Source: Xylogone sp. PMI_703 (taxonomy: Eukaryota; Ascomycota; Leotiomycetes). From it: DNA of 64,000 nucleotides. Of the stretch, positions 26,477-38,524 are shown piece by piece. The notes below the pieces were generated by a model, which was given only the letters and a program-made list of their open reading frames with translations, made no database searches and was not told where the DNA came from. A program made the translations under genes and the position numbers. Numbering within the stretch: the first letter of the stretch is position 1; the number at the start of each line of letters is the position of its first letter. Where the stretch lies: contig JAJTUQ010000003.1 in NCBI GenBank assembly GCA_021399445.1, positions 6,262,001-6,326,000 of the forward strand. The letters are read 5' to 3'.

Positions 26477-27013
26477 CTTGTCGTTCGTAAAATTGAAAGA
26501 GAGAAGAACAAGAGAAAAATAAAAGACACAAAATGAAGAATATATCTCAGCCCAACTTCAATTCTATTGTCGTTCAGTAAAAATTACTGTAAAAAGAACG
26601 TATTTTTTCTTCAGACAGCTTGGTGGTAGTACTATGACTATGACCTCACTTCATACAATGACGTGCCAAGAATGATCAACGCGGGCTTGACGTATTACTG
26701 GTTAGTGAAGCTTTGTGATGCCTGATAAATATGGCATCAGCACAAATCCGGGTTTTGTCGCACTTCAACCATCGAACGTAATGGAAATCTCGATCCCATC
26801 TACTGGAGTCCAGTAGTGAAAGTAGCCTTTGATTTGGACCTAATATGCGCATATACGCTGCAGCAATAACCAAACCATAGTCTCTAATATACAAACAGAA
26901 CCCTAGTAAACACACGAATCAAGCGAAAAGCCTCATTTGCACATCAATCATATAAAAGTGGGCGAGAAAAGCCACCCCAAGTTTTGCGTAGTTGCAAAAG
27001 CGCTCGGGAACAA
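26477..27013. other. Intergenic, promoter of phosphoketolase
   Basis: 537 bp, AT-rich; upstream of phosphoketolase and 3' flank of the RS-rich gene. No gene seen. Confidence 0.5.
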
Positions 27014-27604
27014 TCAGCGATGTCTTGGTCCATTAGCCATCCTATTAATCGCCAGTCCTGCAATAACTGCCTCCGCGATATGTCGTTTAGATTTCCTCCG
27101 TGGATTCTTGTCAACAAGCCCATCAACCGCCGCCGCACTCAGTGCTGCCGTTGCAACTCGACGACCCTTCTCCCCAGTCCAGGGCCCAGGCTCCTTGCGA
27201 ACTCGAAATGCTTCAACCACCCCAGCAGCAAGGGCTGCTTCGGCTGCTTGCTGCCATTTGCCTTTGTTCTCGCGTCTTGGGCTGCGCTCTCTAGGAGGAG
27301 TGCGGACGTCGTATTCGTAGTCACTAGAATAGTCGGGAGAAACGTCTCTACTTCGTGTTCTCGATCGTGTAATGGTAGCAAGTGCGCCGCCGAAGTCGCC
27401 GGCTTTGAGATCTGATAGCGCTTCACGAGCCCTGGATTTGCTTCTGGATTTGCTTCGGGTTGGAGACCGATATCTTATGTATTCTTCGTGGACGTCGTAT
27501 TCACGAGAGTCGCGACGGCCGCGAGGTCTAGCCGTGTAGTCATATTCGTCATATTCGTATACGTGGTCATCCACATCGTCGTCTCTGTAATGCCGCCGAG
27601 GCAT
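27014..27604 (-). CDS. RS-rich, glycine-zipper-like hypothetical protein (DUF3824-like)
   Basis: Single-exon frame of 196 residues from the ATG at 27604 (MPRRHYRDDD). An upstream TTG would extend the frame, but the ATG is preferred. The N-terminal half is full of Arg, Ser, Asp and Tyr with RS/SR dipeptides (SPTRSKSRSKSRAR, SRTRSRDVSP). The C-terminal half alternates basic patches with three small-residue helices of the form AAEAALAAGVVEAFRVRK, AATAALSAAAVDGLVDKN and IAEAVIAGLAINRM. This layout recalls the DUF3824-type proteins common in Pezizomycotina, whose function is unknown. No signal peptide. Strong codon support and no stops; identity as a gene is fairly safe, function is not. Confidence 0.72.
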   Translation of the reverse strand: MPRRHYRDDDVDDHVYEYDEYDYTARPRGRRDSREYDVHEEYIRYRSPTRSKSRSKSRAREALSDLKAGDFGGALATITRSRTRSRDVSPDYSSDYEYDVRTPPRERSPRRENKGKWQQAAEAALAAGVVEAFRVRKEPGPWTGEKGRRVATAALSAAAVDGLVDKNPRRKSKRHIAEAVIAGLAINRMANGPRHR

Positions 27605-28434
27605 GTTTGAGCAGTCGACAAATGTTTCGTAGCCCAACGGTAGTTTTAGTTTCTCGAGTGTGAGGTTGAAGTTGCAATGCGAGCATGTTGAGATTTAAAG
27701 CGGGCTGAAGCAAAGCATTAATATGATGTAATAGCGGCTGAACGTTGGTGGCTGCCTTTAGAAGCGTCAATCATATGATTTGCCTCGTTTTACAAAGGCC
27801 TTGTCCTATGGAAGTGTATCTGGGCATCTATGTAGATCACTTGCCTCATTTTGGCCACTTTACGAGCCAATCACTCAAGACGCGGGAAGCAAAAGGTACG
27901 GATGTACCTCTGCACCTGATTTTCATGAGATCGTATTCCTGGTTATTGTCACGTTGTACACCAAACATTAGTAAATAACAAAACAACTGATCAATCGATC
28001 GTGTTTCGATGATTGCGAACTAAGAAAGAGCTTCAATGAAGGTTACTAGTATCGTAAATTCCTCCAAAATTTGACTAGTCTAAATCATCATGATTGGGTA
28101 TAGAGTGTGTCTCATCGCCCATGAAACATGGAACAGCATCCATCATCCCTAAGTAGGCATACAGTTGTGCCGAGTGTGATCTATTCTCGCAATTCTACCA
28201 GTCATTTTTTTCGGCATTTTATGTATTCAGAGTGCTGAGCCACAGGGTTTGTTCGTTCCACACGTTCTATAAAAATCCAGAATTGCGCCAACTTTAAATT
28301 ATTATATAAAAGTCATTCATCATGATATAACAGTACAGAAGTGTATCTATTATACACATCGTGGATGAGTAGCCTGGAGTACATCATTAAATAGTGATCC
28401 ATCTCTCTGAACATTTCCCTTTCCTTAAACAATC
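27605..28434. other. Intergenic, AT-rich
   Basis: 830 bp upstream of the RS-rich gene and downstream of the second sugar porter; only short overlapping frames without domains. Confidence 0.45.
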
Positions 28435-30149
28435 CTATGTTTGGTGCATGTTGTTAAGAAGGTCATGCTTTGCAAACTGTCTTGAGGGAACTTTCCGCTC
28501 AAAGAGAATATCAATCTCCTCATAGGTGCGTCGTCGAGTCTCCGGAAGCCGGAAATAGCACCAAACACAGCAAACTAAACTGATACCTCCGAATAAATAC
28601 CCGGCTTTACCACGCCAGTCCGCCTCGTCACCGTTCAGCATGTATGGCATTGCAACCGTAAACACGATGGTGGCACCGGCTTGGACAGCCGTGGCAATCG
28701 CAATCGTCTTGCTCTTAAGTCTGGTAGCAGATACTTCCGAGATGATCACGAAGCAAATGGGCCCAATAGTCATTTGATAAAGGAAGGTCCACACATCCAG
28801 TAGCGTTGCTTGAGCCCATACCTCAGCAGAGTGGGCGCGGCCGAAGTCCAGAAATCCGATGACAAAGAAAATGACTGTCATCACATAGAGACCGGTATTA
28901 TATATTCTCCTGCGTCCAATCTTGAGATTCTGTTAGCCATCACAGAGCTTTCTAACAGGTCACTTAACCAAGATACTTACAAAGGACATTAGTGGCCAGG
29001 AAATACAGGTACCAACGAATCCGATTGCGGTATTACCAACACCCACTATGCAAGGTTAGTAAATATCAGATAAGGTAGCATCAGAGAAGACTTACTGTCA
29101 AATGCATCCGCAGGATCCAAACCAGCCTGTTCGAAGAAGAAATTCGCATAACCGATCATGAGATTTCCAGCGATAACTTGAATAAGATACACCATGGTTG
29201 AAATTTCCGTTCTCTTCGCATTGACTCCCTTGAAGCAGTCAAGATATGACGTTGTGCTTTCAAATTCCTGCTCAAGCCTGTTTGTCTCTTCAATCATAAG
29301 CAAGATGCCATCAATATCCGGTCTATCGGTTGATGAAGATAGGTTCACAAGTGCTTTCCTGGCATCCTCTGACCTATTCTGCCTGACGAGCCAGTATGGA
29401 CTTTCAGGAGCAAATGGTAATCCCACCAACAAGACAACAGGCCAGATCCATTGAATTGCAAAAGGAATCTTGTATGCCCATTCATCCAATCTACTCTCAA
29501 CTCCAGCAGCGCACCCTTGTCCAATGAATTGTCCGATAACAAAGGCGAGGTTAACAGATGCAGTGAGCACTCCTCTGAGAGCCAAAGGACACACTTCAGA
29601 TGCATACACCGGAGCGACAACGACATAGAATCCATATGCCAGACCGCCCAGGACTTCACCAGCGCACAGCATACCGATTGATGTCGAAAAGAATTGGACA
29701 AAGCAAAAGCCGATCGACCAGACACAGCAGGCTGCAAGAGTCTTCCTACGACCAAACTTCTCGAGAGGCCATCCAGAGGCAATCGCACCCAGTATCTGTC
29801 CTATCGGGTTGCCCATTCCAAGACCAATCTGCCACGGAGCCGAGATGATGTATCCGTCTTCGAACTGGTGCCCAAAGCGCCGTTGAAATGCGGGCAGCGC
29901 ATAGAACGAGGTGATTATCTGCGCATCAAAGCCAGCCATGATAACGGCGATACAGAAGAACATGGCCCAAAAAACCGCAGTCGGATACTGTCGTACTGCT
30001 TTCCAGAATCCCAATTCGTGCTCGGCGGTGGTGATGTCCCGTGTCGCATCGAGCTCTAGCAGCGTGCCCTTCATGATGTCGTGATGCGCATTGTCATGCG
30101 ACATCTCTCTCTCCACGTCCATCGTGACATCCTGCTTTGATTCTTCCAT
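28435..30149 (-). CDS. MFS sugar transporter (maltose permease-like)
   Basis: Second sugar porter, 537 residues in three exons (29096-30149, 28981-29045, 28435-28929; introns of 50 and 51 nt). The start is the ATG at 30149; an upstream in-frame TTG is not needed. After a 60-residue polar N-terminus come about twelve hydrophobic segments. Marks: PLEKFGRRKTLAACC after helix 2, VAPVYASEVCPLALRG in helix 4/loop, FAPESPYWLVRQNR after helix 6, IGRRRIYNTG after helix 8, and LPETRRRTYEEIDILFER at the C-terminal side. The long N-terminus and the PESPYWLV wording are typical of the alpha-glucoside/maltose permease branch. Divergently arranged with GNA1 over a 1.2-kb intergenic region. Confidence 0.93.
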
Positions 30150-31353
30150 AATGAGTTCGCCGGAGGTTACACGTATAGTGGACGCATTCAAAGTGAATAC
30201 TCGTTCTGGTTCACGAGGAAGAGAGAGTTTGCGATTCCAGAAATCAGTCCCCGGTCAACAGGCATGGGGAGAGATCATCCTTATAGCTTGGGTTTGTGAG
30301 CTTCCTTATCTGACCCTGATCAGTGCAACCCCCTTACCTGGGGACCACTGGGCAATCACCGCCCGGAATGATTACAGAATGGCCGGAGTTTGCCAAGAGA
30401 TTCTACAATGCGACTCAGATTAACATTTTGGCCAGAAGCGAGAGCGGTATCTTTTGATTACGGCCTCTTAAGAGAGATACGGGATGCAGAAGATAATCGT
30501 ACCAGCCACAGTAATAAATCTCCCCGGTGACGATAACCGGGCAATTACAGTTCTGAGGGTGTCTTTCCTCCTGCAATATTGGCGTACCATGTACTCGGGA
30601 CAGGTCATCGGGAGAGACAAAGTCATTGAAGCATATCACCAATCATTTGCTGACATCGCATACAGCAAGCCCTGTAGCAGCATTGTGCATTATCAACCTC
30701 GCTCAACAGCGCTGTAGGATTGCTCCACAAGCCAATACCGTTCGCCCTTGGCAGTTGAGGAGAGCAGCAAAGATCTCCACGACTACAACGTTACACCCAG
30801 TGCGACGGGACGCCACGAGAATGATTTGGCGCTCATACTTTCCGGTGCCGATCAGGACCGTGAGCTTCTCTGATTCCTTCCCCGTATTCTGGCTGCTCCC
30901 TTGTTCGGCAGCTCTGCCACCGTATCGTATTTTGTGGGCAAAGCGTGGCCCAATTATTCCTCTAGCTAAATTCACCGAATAGCGGGGTAGCGAGGGCCTC
31001 TTTCCCTATCGGGCTCTCTGTCAGGTGTTTGTTATCACCGGCAATTCCGGTCTTTCAGGCGGTGTTTGCCCGGATCCCCTCTCCCCCAGAAGCCCGGAGG
31101 CGTCGTGCAGGAGTCAACACAGCAAAGAAAATACAAGACGGCTGGAATAGTAGTTAGTAATATTTAAGCCTCAGAAAGCAATGAAACAACCAGCTAGAGC
31201 CCGTCAAGGTTTGGCGCTAAATGGTGAAGCTAAACTTTGTTGATAATGTAGCATTGTAGTGAGCTTCCCATCAACGTTGAGGGGCTCGCAACCAAATCTC
31301 CCCTCATATCCCTACGTATCTCCCTACCCATACCTTGCAGCTAGCTACTCAAC
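30150..31353. promoter_or_regulatory. Divergent intergenic region between sugar porter and GNA1
   Basis: 1.2 kb, clearly more GC-rich than neighbouring spacers. It includes CCCCTCTCCCCC at about 31076-31087, which matches the CreA/Mig1 carbon-repression core SYGGRG on the reverse strand. Overlapping frames here (30484-30982) have no domain. Regulation by carbon source is inference. Confidence 0.45.
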
Positions 31354-32069
31354 ATGTCAACTGTGAAGGGTCTCTTTTCACCTTCCCTTATCTCCAAGGA
31401 TGTAAGCGATTCGCTGCCAGAACCTTACAAAATTCGCCCTCTTGAGCGAGATGACTATGCGAAGGGTTTCTTAGATTGCTTAAAGGTTCTTACTCACATC
31501 GGTGATGTGACTGAACAGCAGTTCCAAGAGCGCTATGACTGGATGGACACCCAGGCCAAAGGAGGATATTATATTTTGGTCATAGAAGATGGCAAGAAGA
31601 TAGTGGCTACCGGGGTGTTGGTTGTGGAGAGAAAATTGTAAGTGCGCTGTACTTTCTCTCTGCTGTACCCAGGACTTCCTAGATCAACTATGCGAGCCAT
31701 GCTATATCCGCGTCACATCTTTGCATATAATAAATTCAACTCCCACCATTGAAAGAGACTGCTCGATCAATATGGCCTAAAGTTTAGCCCAACTAATATC
31801 ATGCTAACGCACAATCTAGCATCCATAACCTCGGCACTATCGGGCATATTGAAGAAATCTCCGTTCGAGAAGAGGAGCAAGGCAAGCACTTGGGTCTCAC
31901 CATGATCAAAGCCTTAGATTCCGTCGCCATAAATGTCGGCTGTTATAAATGCATCCTGAACTGCAGCGAGAAAAATGAGGCCTTCTACATCAAGTGTGGA
32001 TATCACAAAGCCAGTACGGAGATGGCACATTATTTTGAGGAGGAGAAGAGTGCTTATGAGAGAGGTTGA
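31354..32069 (+). CDS. GNA1: Glucosamine-6-phosphate N-acetyltransferase
   Basis: GNAT-fold enzyme that acetylates glucosamine-6-phosphate with acetyl-CoA, a committed step to UDP-GlcNAc for chitin, glycoproteins and GPI anchors. Two exons, 31354-31637 and 31820-32069, with a 182-nt intron, long for this window; 177 residues. Visible marks are YKIRPLERDDYAKGFLDCL near the N-terminus, GHIEEISVREEEQGKHLG with the acetyl-CoA pyrophosphate-binding loop (Q-G-K-H-L-G), and NCSEKNEAFYIKCGYHKAS, the conserved substrate-side segment. Length matches yeast Gna1 (about 160). Intact and probably essential. A decayed copy of its 3' end lies at 56930-57149. Confidence 0.95.
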
Positions 32070-32221
32070 TTGATATGGATTATTAGATTCATTGTGTATT
32101 AGATCCCAATTTATTGAAATAGAGGCTTAGAGTGACGGCATACTTGCCCATGTAGGTGAGCATGTTCAGCCTAAATCAGATCAGTCGAGAACCGACTATA
32201 TGTGTCACCTTCGCTCAGCCT

Positions 32222-33688
32222 CTAGACATTGTCCCAGTAATCTCCAATTACTCTGATATCCTCGGCCAGCCCTAGCGCATTGTCCAACGCAGAAAAATGA
32301 CCACCAAATTCTCGCACTTCAGATGGTCAGCATCGTCCTTCGATAACAGCAGCCACGGTGACTACTCACATTTGTAATAAACAACGTTCCCGACTTGCTC
32401 AACCACAGCTTTCGGCCAAAAGTAGACGTTATACTTAAAGCTAGTGAACAAAAGAGGCGCATCCGTTTGGGCTTTTGTGTAGTGAGTTGTGAAATTATTT
32501 TGATTCTGATGGTATATGTAAACTGACGAGACGAAAGTTTCAGTAAGATAATAAAGAGATACCTCTCGAAGAATCTCGTTGTTAGTCAGAACAGAAAGTC
32601 CTGTTCCCCGTCGGTAATCCGATCCTGCACAACATTGATCGTCTTAGAATTGTCCATTGAAGGTGAATTAAGTTCACTCACCTAAAATGAACTTCTCCGC
32701 GATCCAGGCTAATTGACCCATCGGGTTATCATACAGAGCGAGGCCAATAGTGTTTGGCTGCAACATGTCAGTTTGCAGCCAGATTATCAATTCTTGAGAA
32801 ACGAATCATACCTTGGTAGCCTGCTGGAGGAAGTATCCATTATCTCCGCCTCGAAAATCCAGATATCTCTGTTGCTCGAACATTTCCTCTGCCGATAGCG
32901 TAATATTTAAAGCTGCGAGCTGTTCCAAGTCGAGAGGAGAAAACGGAATAAAGCTCATATGCGCTGCTTGGACGGTCGTATTATACTTCTCGTATAGTCC
33001 ATATCCTACGGCGCATCCCCAGTCCGTTCCATACACCGCATAAGCTTTATAGCCTAGAACTTCGGTCATGAGTGTATTGAATATACGCGCTGTGTCATAC
33101 GTTGTCCAGTTATCCGGCGCTGGATCTGAGAGTACGAAGCCTGGTAGGGAAGGTATTATAACATGAAAGGACGTGGTTTTGGACCCTGTTGCTGCCAGGC
33201 CCTTGTTCGTAAGCAAATCAATTAAAGGTGCCATCTCTAGCAAGGTTGAAGGCCACCCATGTATTAGAATAATAGGAATTGCTTTGGGATCCTGGGACTT
33301 TTCGTGAATAAAATGTATTTTGAGTCCTTCAACTTCAGCAATAAAATGGCGGTATCTGTATAACAGTTAATCTGATTTTCGGCATTGAGACTCTAATATC
33401 ATACTGATTGATAGAGTCCTGCTCTTTTTCCCAGTTAAATCTGGTGATCCACTCTTTCTGTAAGCTCTTCATTGTAGACAGCGACACTCCAGTTGAAAGG
33501 GAGATGTTAAGGCTATCCTGGGCGGGCTGGAGCTCAGCTGCTGGAAGGCGTGTTCTCTTTATCATGTCGATCATATGTGGCACGCGTTCGGAAAGATTGA
33601 TTTTGATCGGCTTGACGCTGTATCTTCCAGTCGCGGTTGCTTCAGATAGAAGCCCAAGGGCTGAAACGAGCATCAAGAGTAACCTCAT
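32222..33688 (-). CDS. Secreted epoxide hydrolase (alpha/beta hydrolase, EPHX1-like)
   Basis: Alpha/beta-hydrolase that opens epoxides to diols. Five exons: 33405-33688, 32812-33355, 32682-32757, 32370-32624, 32222-32316; 417 residues. It begins with a signal peptide (MRLLLMLVSALGLLSEATA), so it is likely secreted or in the ER lumen. An EHN N-terminal domain covers about residues 25-95. The oxyanion-hole motif HGWPST follows, then the nucleophile elbow YGTDWGCAVG with Asp as nucleophile, and the catalytic His in GGHFSALDNAL from the last 95-bp exon. The order EHN, HGWP, GxDWG and HF matches microsomal/juvenile-hormone-type epoxide hydrolases. Short intervening exons were placed by frame and motif and are reliable. 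It ends 152 bp from GNA1, tail-to-tail. Confidence 0.91.
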
Positions 33689-34861
33689 AGCAAGACAGAA
33701 GGGCAGATTGCCGGAAAAAGTCGAGTACTCGTTAGTGGTGGGATATCAAATGTATTCTCAGAAAGTATCACTCGACAGTGCTCTATATATTCTCGTGTTT
33801 GCGAGCTTAGTCTTGATAGCTCGCATCCAATCCGTGTAGTTTCGCTCGCAGGTTCCCTCGCCCACATGAGTCGATGCTAGCCATCTATTGATATGCAAGG
33901 GTCAAGTTAAAGTCTTATAGAAAGCAGTCACAAGTGGACCATTGTGCATGAAGTTTAGTAATGCTGGTCATGAGAACCGGCTAACCTGAAATTGCAAGTC
34001 GATTCCATATCATTATACCGTAGAGTCTCGAAACTAAGGGTAAATACGACTAGCGTAGTAAAGTACAGTCTCAGTAATTCAATTTTCATATAGGTTAGCT
34101 TGTATGGGAATTTACAAGGCCTTAGTCTTTAAAACTTCTAGCATTGCTGCGCAGTTTGAACTAGAGCACCACCTCAATTTTAAAGTAAAGTGGCTACTTA
34201 AATATGGAGTTGACCAATGAAGCAGCATTCTTTTGTCTTTTCACCAAAATTGGTTCTGTGTGGAGACGATAGGATGTATGTGGAACTTGCACATGTTTAG
34301 AAACTCTGTCTACACGTGGTCGGAAAGGCACCGAGAAACAATATTTACACATTTTGTTTTTCCCCATCTCGGATGTATGGCCCACATGGATTATGGGAGC
34401 GGGCACAACTGAGAGATGATGGTAAGAGCTCCATTTTGATGCATCTCTAGCTCAATTTAACGTAAGCCACACATCTCCTAAATCCGATATGTCAAAGCAA
34501 AGCTCTAAACCGAGACCTACAATACTACGACGATCCTTCCCTCAACCATTAATATCTAGAAAAGACTGGGGCTGCTGAGGAGAGAAGTGGCTTGGACAGT
34601 AGGGGTTGTTGCTCAATTGAAAAGAATTGGTCCTTGATGGCCCGTTAGACGTTATCCCATGAGAACTCAATTTTTGTTTATCCCTTGATTATTGCAGCAT
34701 ATTGTTTCATTTCTGCAGTTAATATCGGAATAAAAGGACAAACACCAGGAACGAAAGGAGTAGGGTGTTAGTCATCTAGTAAAAAAGGTTACTTGATGGC
34801 AAAATTTGACTTACGTCTCATCTCTATTATCCTCTTGACTGCGTTGCCTGGTCATAATTGA
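33689..34861. other. Intergenic, AT-rich
   Basis: About 1.2 kb, the upstream region of the epoxide hydrolase gene; stops in all frames, no gene recognised. Confidence 0.45.
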
Positions 34862-35948
34862 CTATTGACGAGCACATTTCCAGAATCCGCTTTCTTCGCA
34901 TTTTTCTCTTTCGTTGGTGAAGGTAGTTTGCAGAATCGCATCATCAGATCCTTCACGCCCGGAGGGAAACCTTCAACCCCACCTCTGAGTCTGACTAGTG
35001 AAGCCAGCCCATCTAGATGGGTCTTTTTTGATTCATTGTCACCTTCAAGTTGCTAAAACAGTTGTGAGAAAGGTAGCCTGAGAACGAGAGGATTGATTAC
35101 GTACCTCAATAGCATACAAACACAGTACAGCATAAATCGTCAATGCCGAAGTCATTGCAGGACCATTGAATTTAGATCGAAGGTTCTCGATAGCTTTGAT
35201 TTTGTAATATATCTGCTGATTACTGCTTGTAGCTTGACTCTAGCTATATTTTAGCACATGTAAATTCTTATGGAGGATTTAATTTGAAGTTCTGGCTAAC
35301 TTTCTTGACTTCTGTTTTCTCTCTCTTTAGAAGGGTGGCTGAATAGCTGAGGATTGCAAACAGCGCGGCAGGATCATAAACTGCCTCAGAACAGATCCAT
35401 TTAATATATGATGTAGTGAAACAATGAGCCGGAAATACTTGGGGACTTCGGACTTTGAAAACTGTTGACTATTAGGCTTCAGAGACTAAATGATGGTGTT
35501 CTCCGAGGGTAGAGCCAAATACGAGGGCTTAAATAGAGTTGCATACTCACAATATTCAAAGAGCTCCGTCACGCCGTCATTTAAATGAAGTCCTGGCACA
35601 TTATGATCTGCCAAACCAGCCATAGTTTTGGCAATGGTATATTGCTGTTGTTGTGAAATATCACGTGGATATGGCAGCACTGCGGCTAATGGTGAAGGTA
35701 TTTGAGATCTCGATTTCCTTGCCCGCCAATGCATTCGCTGTACGTGTGAGCGCATTTTATGAACGAATGCTGTGTTGCGTCCCTCGTTAACCGGATTTAG
35801 AATCAAGAAATTTTCGCCTGCCAATGACGCAGTTAACAGAGGCCCACACATATATATGAATAGACATACTATCCGACTGCGTCTCCCATGGCGTCTCCTG
35901 CACAAAGCTGACTTTCTCGTTCTTCAAATCATACAATGTTAACTCCAT
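34862..35948 (-). pseudogene. Fungal-specific transcription-factor-like gene, apparently frameshifted
   Basis: Remains of a gene of the fungal transcription-factor-like family that lacks a zinc cluster but starts with an 'RSHxxRxHxxR' segment. Readable pieces: exon 35870-35948 (MELTLYDLKNEK), exon 35551-35817 with ENFLILNPVNEG and RSHVQRMHWRARKSR, then VPKYFRLIVSL near 35440. At about 35415-35425 the frame must change by one to continue with KWICSEAVYDPAALFAILSY. Later exons give IYYKIKAIENLRSKFNGPA and HLDGLASLVRLRGGVEGF (to 34862). The order and motifs match a real family member, but the frame break and the short C-terminus argue that it is inactive. A misplaced intron could also explain the shift, so pseudogene status is likely rather than proven. 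Confidence 0.55.
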
Positions 35949-37388
35949 TGTAACCCGGTCTACAGTTACTGGTATCACTTCCACAATTATTATTGACAAT
36001 TCATTCATTATTTTAAAGAACAATGCTTTTATCCGGCAACTTGAGAACACCTTGAGCTATAAGTCGGTAGCGGTGGTTTCCGATGGAGCAACGTCAGTCT
36101 CTCCTGAAGAGTGGAAAAGAGAACCAATTTCCACTTAATAAGCTGATATGCATCCTTGATGAAGCTTTTTGGTTCTGATTTTCTGGCTATTATTCTAGAA
36201 GCTGTATCAGAGAGCTCAGTTTCAGCCCTCGGCAGGGGTAAGGGGACTTCCTAGCTTAGAGCACCAACAAACGAACAAGGTAGTGCCTGCAATTCTAGCA
36301 AAGACAAGGGCTTGGCGATAATCCTTACCCAATCCGGGCCCAAGTTTCCTAATCCCGCCCCTATTCCGTGAACCCTGTCGTACACAATTATGTTAAGCGG
36401 GCAGTTTCTGTCAGAACTATCGTCTTACATATGACGCGGAATGGTCTAAACTCAAATTCAACTGATTGTCATTCTATGTTGTAGCTATCGCACAATTCCT
36501 AGTGATGATTTTATTGAAGGATATTTCACAAAGTAGCCACAACCACGCTGATTTTGTTTCGGTCAAGCCGACTGTGGGCCAATTGTCGAGGCTGTGGTTA
36601 TGGTATGTGTACCAGTATCTGTTGGTCAACCAGACACTTTCTTCCCTCAATAATTAAAGTATTGAGGTATACAACAAAACATAAATGCTTAGAGGTGTTT
36701 GGCTGAGGGAACTGTCTTGTTACGCAATAGATACTGGTACCTCTACAACTACTCTGACGCTTTCAAAAACGAACCAAATTCGCCATGGTCAGCTAAGATA
36801 GTGGATCTTTATCCTCTCAAGCACGAAACGGCTTACTTTTGAATTCGCTAATCCCATAAGAGCTGAGGATTAGTTAGATAGTAGTGCAACTCGCGTGGTT
36901 TCTACATTAGGTTGCATTTCTGCTAGCTGCTTGGAAATCATTATTGAAACAACATCTTCTTCACGAATTGATCCGTTCCCGAGATAGTCGCATCTTTTCA
37001 GAACCGAAAACAGCCATCCTTCAGTCAATCCCAAGTTATGCAGCGAAATGGCCCCCGATACCATGGATATACATGGCAGTGACGCTACCATCTTCCTTTG
37101 CCTAGTCTAGGGAAAGCTCCCAATCTTAATCGAATACAGAGGAGATCATTCCAACTGGAACATAGACATAGAGCAGGCCTTCATATCCACCAATGTCAAT
37201 GATAGCGCCACCACGATAGAGTTATTATAGAAGCGCATAGCAGGTATGATCCTTATATAATATACATCATTGCCTAGCTAATGATCTTAGGAGGAAATAC
37301 TGCCATGAGCTGGTAGGTATAAACTGCCCGTACGAAGAAAGTTAGAGCGTGTCCCGAATACTGAAGACTGAGTCGACTGGCTGATAAG
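35949..37388. other. Intergenic or decayed region
   Basis: About 1.4 kb with scattered short frames. A 73-codon frame from an ATG at 37091 to 36870 (minus) lies 3' of the methyltransferase remnant and may be its degraded tail, but I do not recognise it. Just upstream, around 37140-37210, a short readable piece IIDIGGYEGLLYVYVPVGMI is also unassigned. Confidence 0.35.
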
Positions 37389-37556
37389 TTACCTTTCATG
37401 TAACATCTTAAAGTCCCTGAGGTTAGGTATACAAATGGTCTCCAGGTAGTCGTCAGATTTGCCTTGCAGTGAACGATATCTGCGGAGTTTATATCGATGG
37501 TGTAGAAGTGCGAGAGGACAGAGAGGCTCTGTATAGCTGGAATCAGATGTAGCCAT
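37389..37556 (-). pseudogene. N-terminal remnant of a LaeA-like SAM methyltransferase
   Basis: From an ATG at 37556 the frame gives SSYTEPLCPLALLHHRYKLR, then RRYRSLQGKSDDY and PNLRDFKMLHER, and stops at a clean donor (GTAACT). The pattern YxxxRRYxSxxGxxxxxPNxxxxxxxLHE is how the first exon of TAM/LaeA-like methyltransferases reads. The methyltransferase core (GxGTG SAM loop) is not present downstream, so only a fragment survives. The similarity is weak and from memory of the family; treat as tentative. Confidence 0.35.
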
Positions 37557-38524
37557 AGTTTTAGTGGTAGGTGTATGAACGATAAAGAAAATAGTATTTG
37601 GGACTTCCCAAATTCTGATTGAACTGCTCCTGTAAATCCTTAGTGGGAGTCGCCATATCGGTTGGGGTTCCATCTACTGGGCTATGGGCGCCAATATCAT
37701 TGGCCATCTGTGATCGCTCGAATTTTCACTTTGTTGCGTCCATAAACGAAGGATGTACATCTAACTCGAAGGAAGGGAGGGATACAATAATGGAAGCACT
37801 CTAAAATATTCCTTTCAGAGGGGAGTTGGCATATGTACTGCGTCAGGCCTTTATATACAGTAACCGATACGATTAGAAAGGATCGTGCCGCCGAAATTGC
37901 TCACCTAGGGGAACGGGTGGTCGATTTAGCATTGCTACCACCACTAATGGGAACAAACGTAAACATGCTACCTTCAACAGGTTATGGCCGGCTCCTGCAG
38001 TTAGAGTAACCTACACAACTGACATGTCGGCGTGCTACCCCCCTGCAAAGTCGTTCTACTTCATTTCAACTTGTGACCACTGTATCTTCGTACTTAAAGC
38101 TGTTATTACGGGGCGTGGAGATCGGCAGCGTATAGAATCTGATGTTGAGGTCTCCCCAATGTGCTCTCACTCAAGATAATAGTCCTAGTCGCAGATTCCT
38201 TTTTTTGTGGAGTGATTAGGAAGCAGAGCTCCATCAATCAAAATCTTGATTAGAACAATAGTTTAACTTCTGTTTCAACAATGGTGTATCATATCAGGCT
38301 GTGTTGGCTGGGACAACTCACAATCATCCAGATCATGCATGAATGTTCATAAATAAAAATTTTCTGCTAGTAATAATCCTACGATAGCTATGTCAGATTT
38401 TGGATTTCACGCAATTCTAGTCTACAAACTCCTGCAACGTTCTCCCTATTCTTCACACACATGTCCGTATATCCTACAGCTATTCTACAATCCAGTCGTG
38501 TTCCTCCCATCTAACAAGTTGCCA
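37557..38524. other. Intergenic, about 1 kb
   Basis: AT-rich spacer. A short readable minus-strand piece from 37695 (MANDIGAHSPVDG...) has no clear continuation. No supported gene. Confidence 0.4.
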
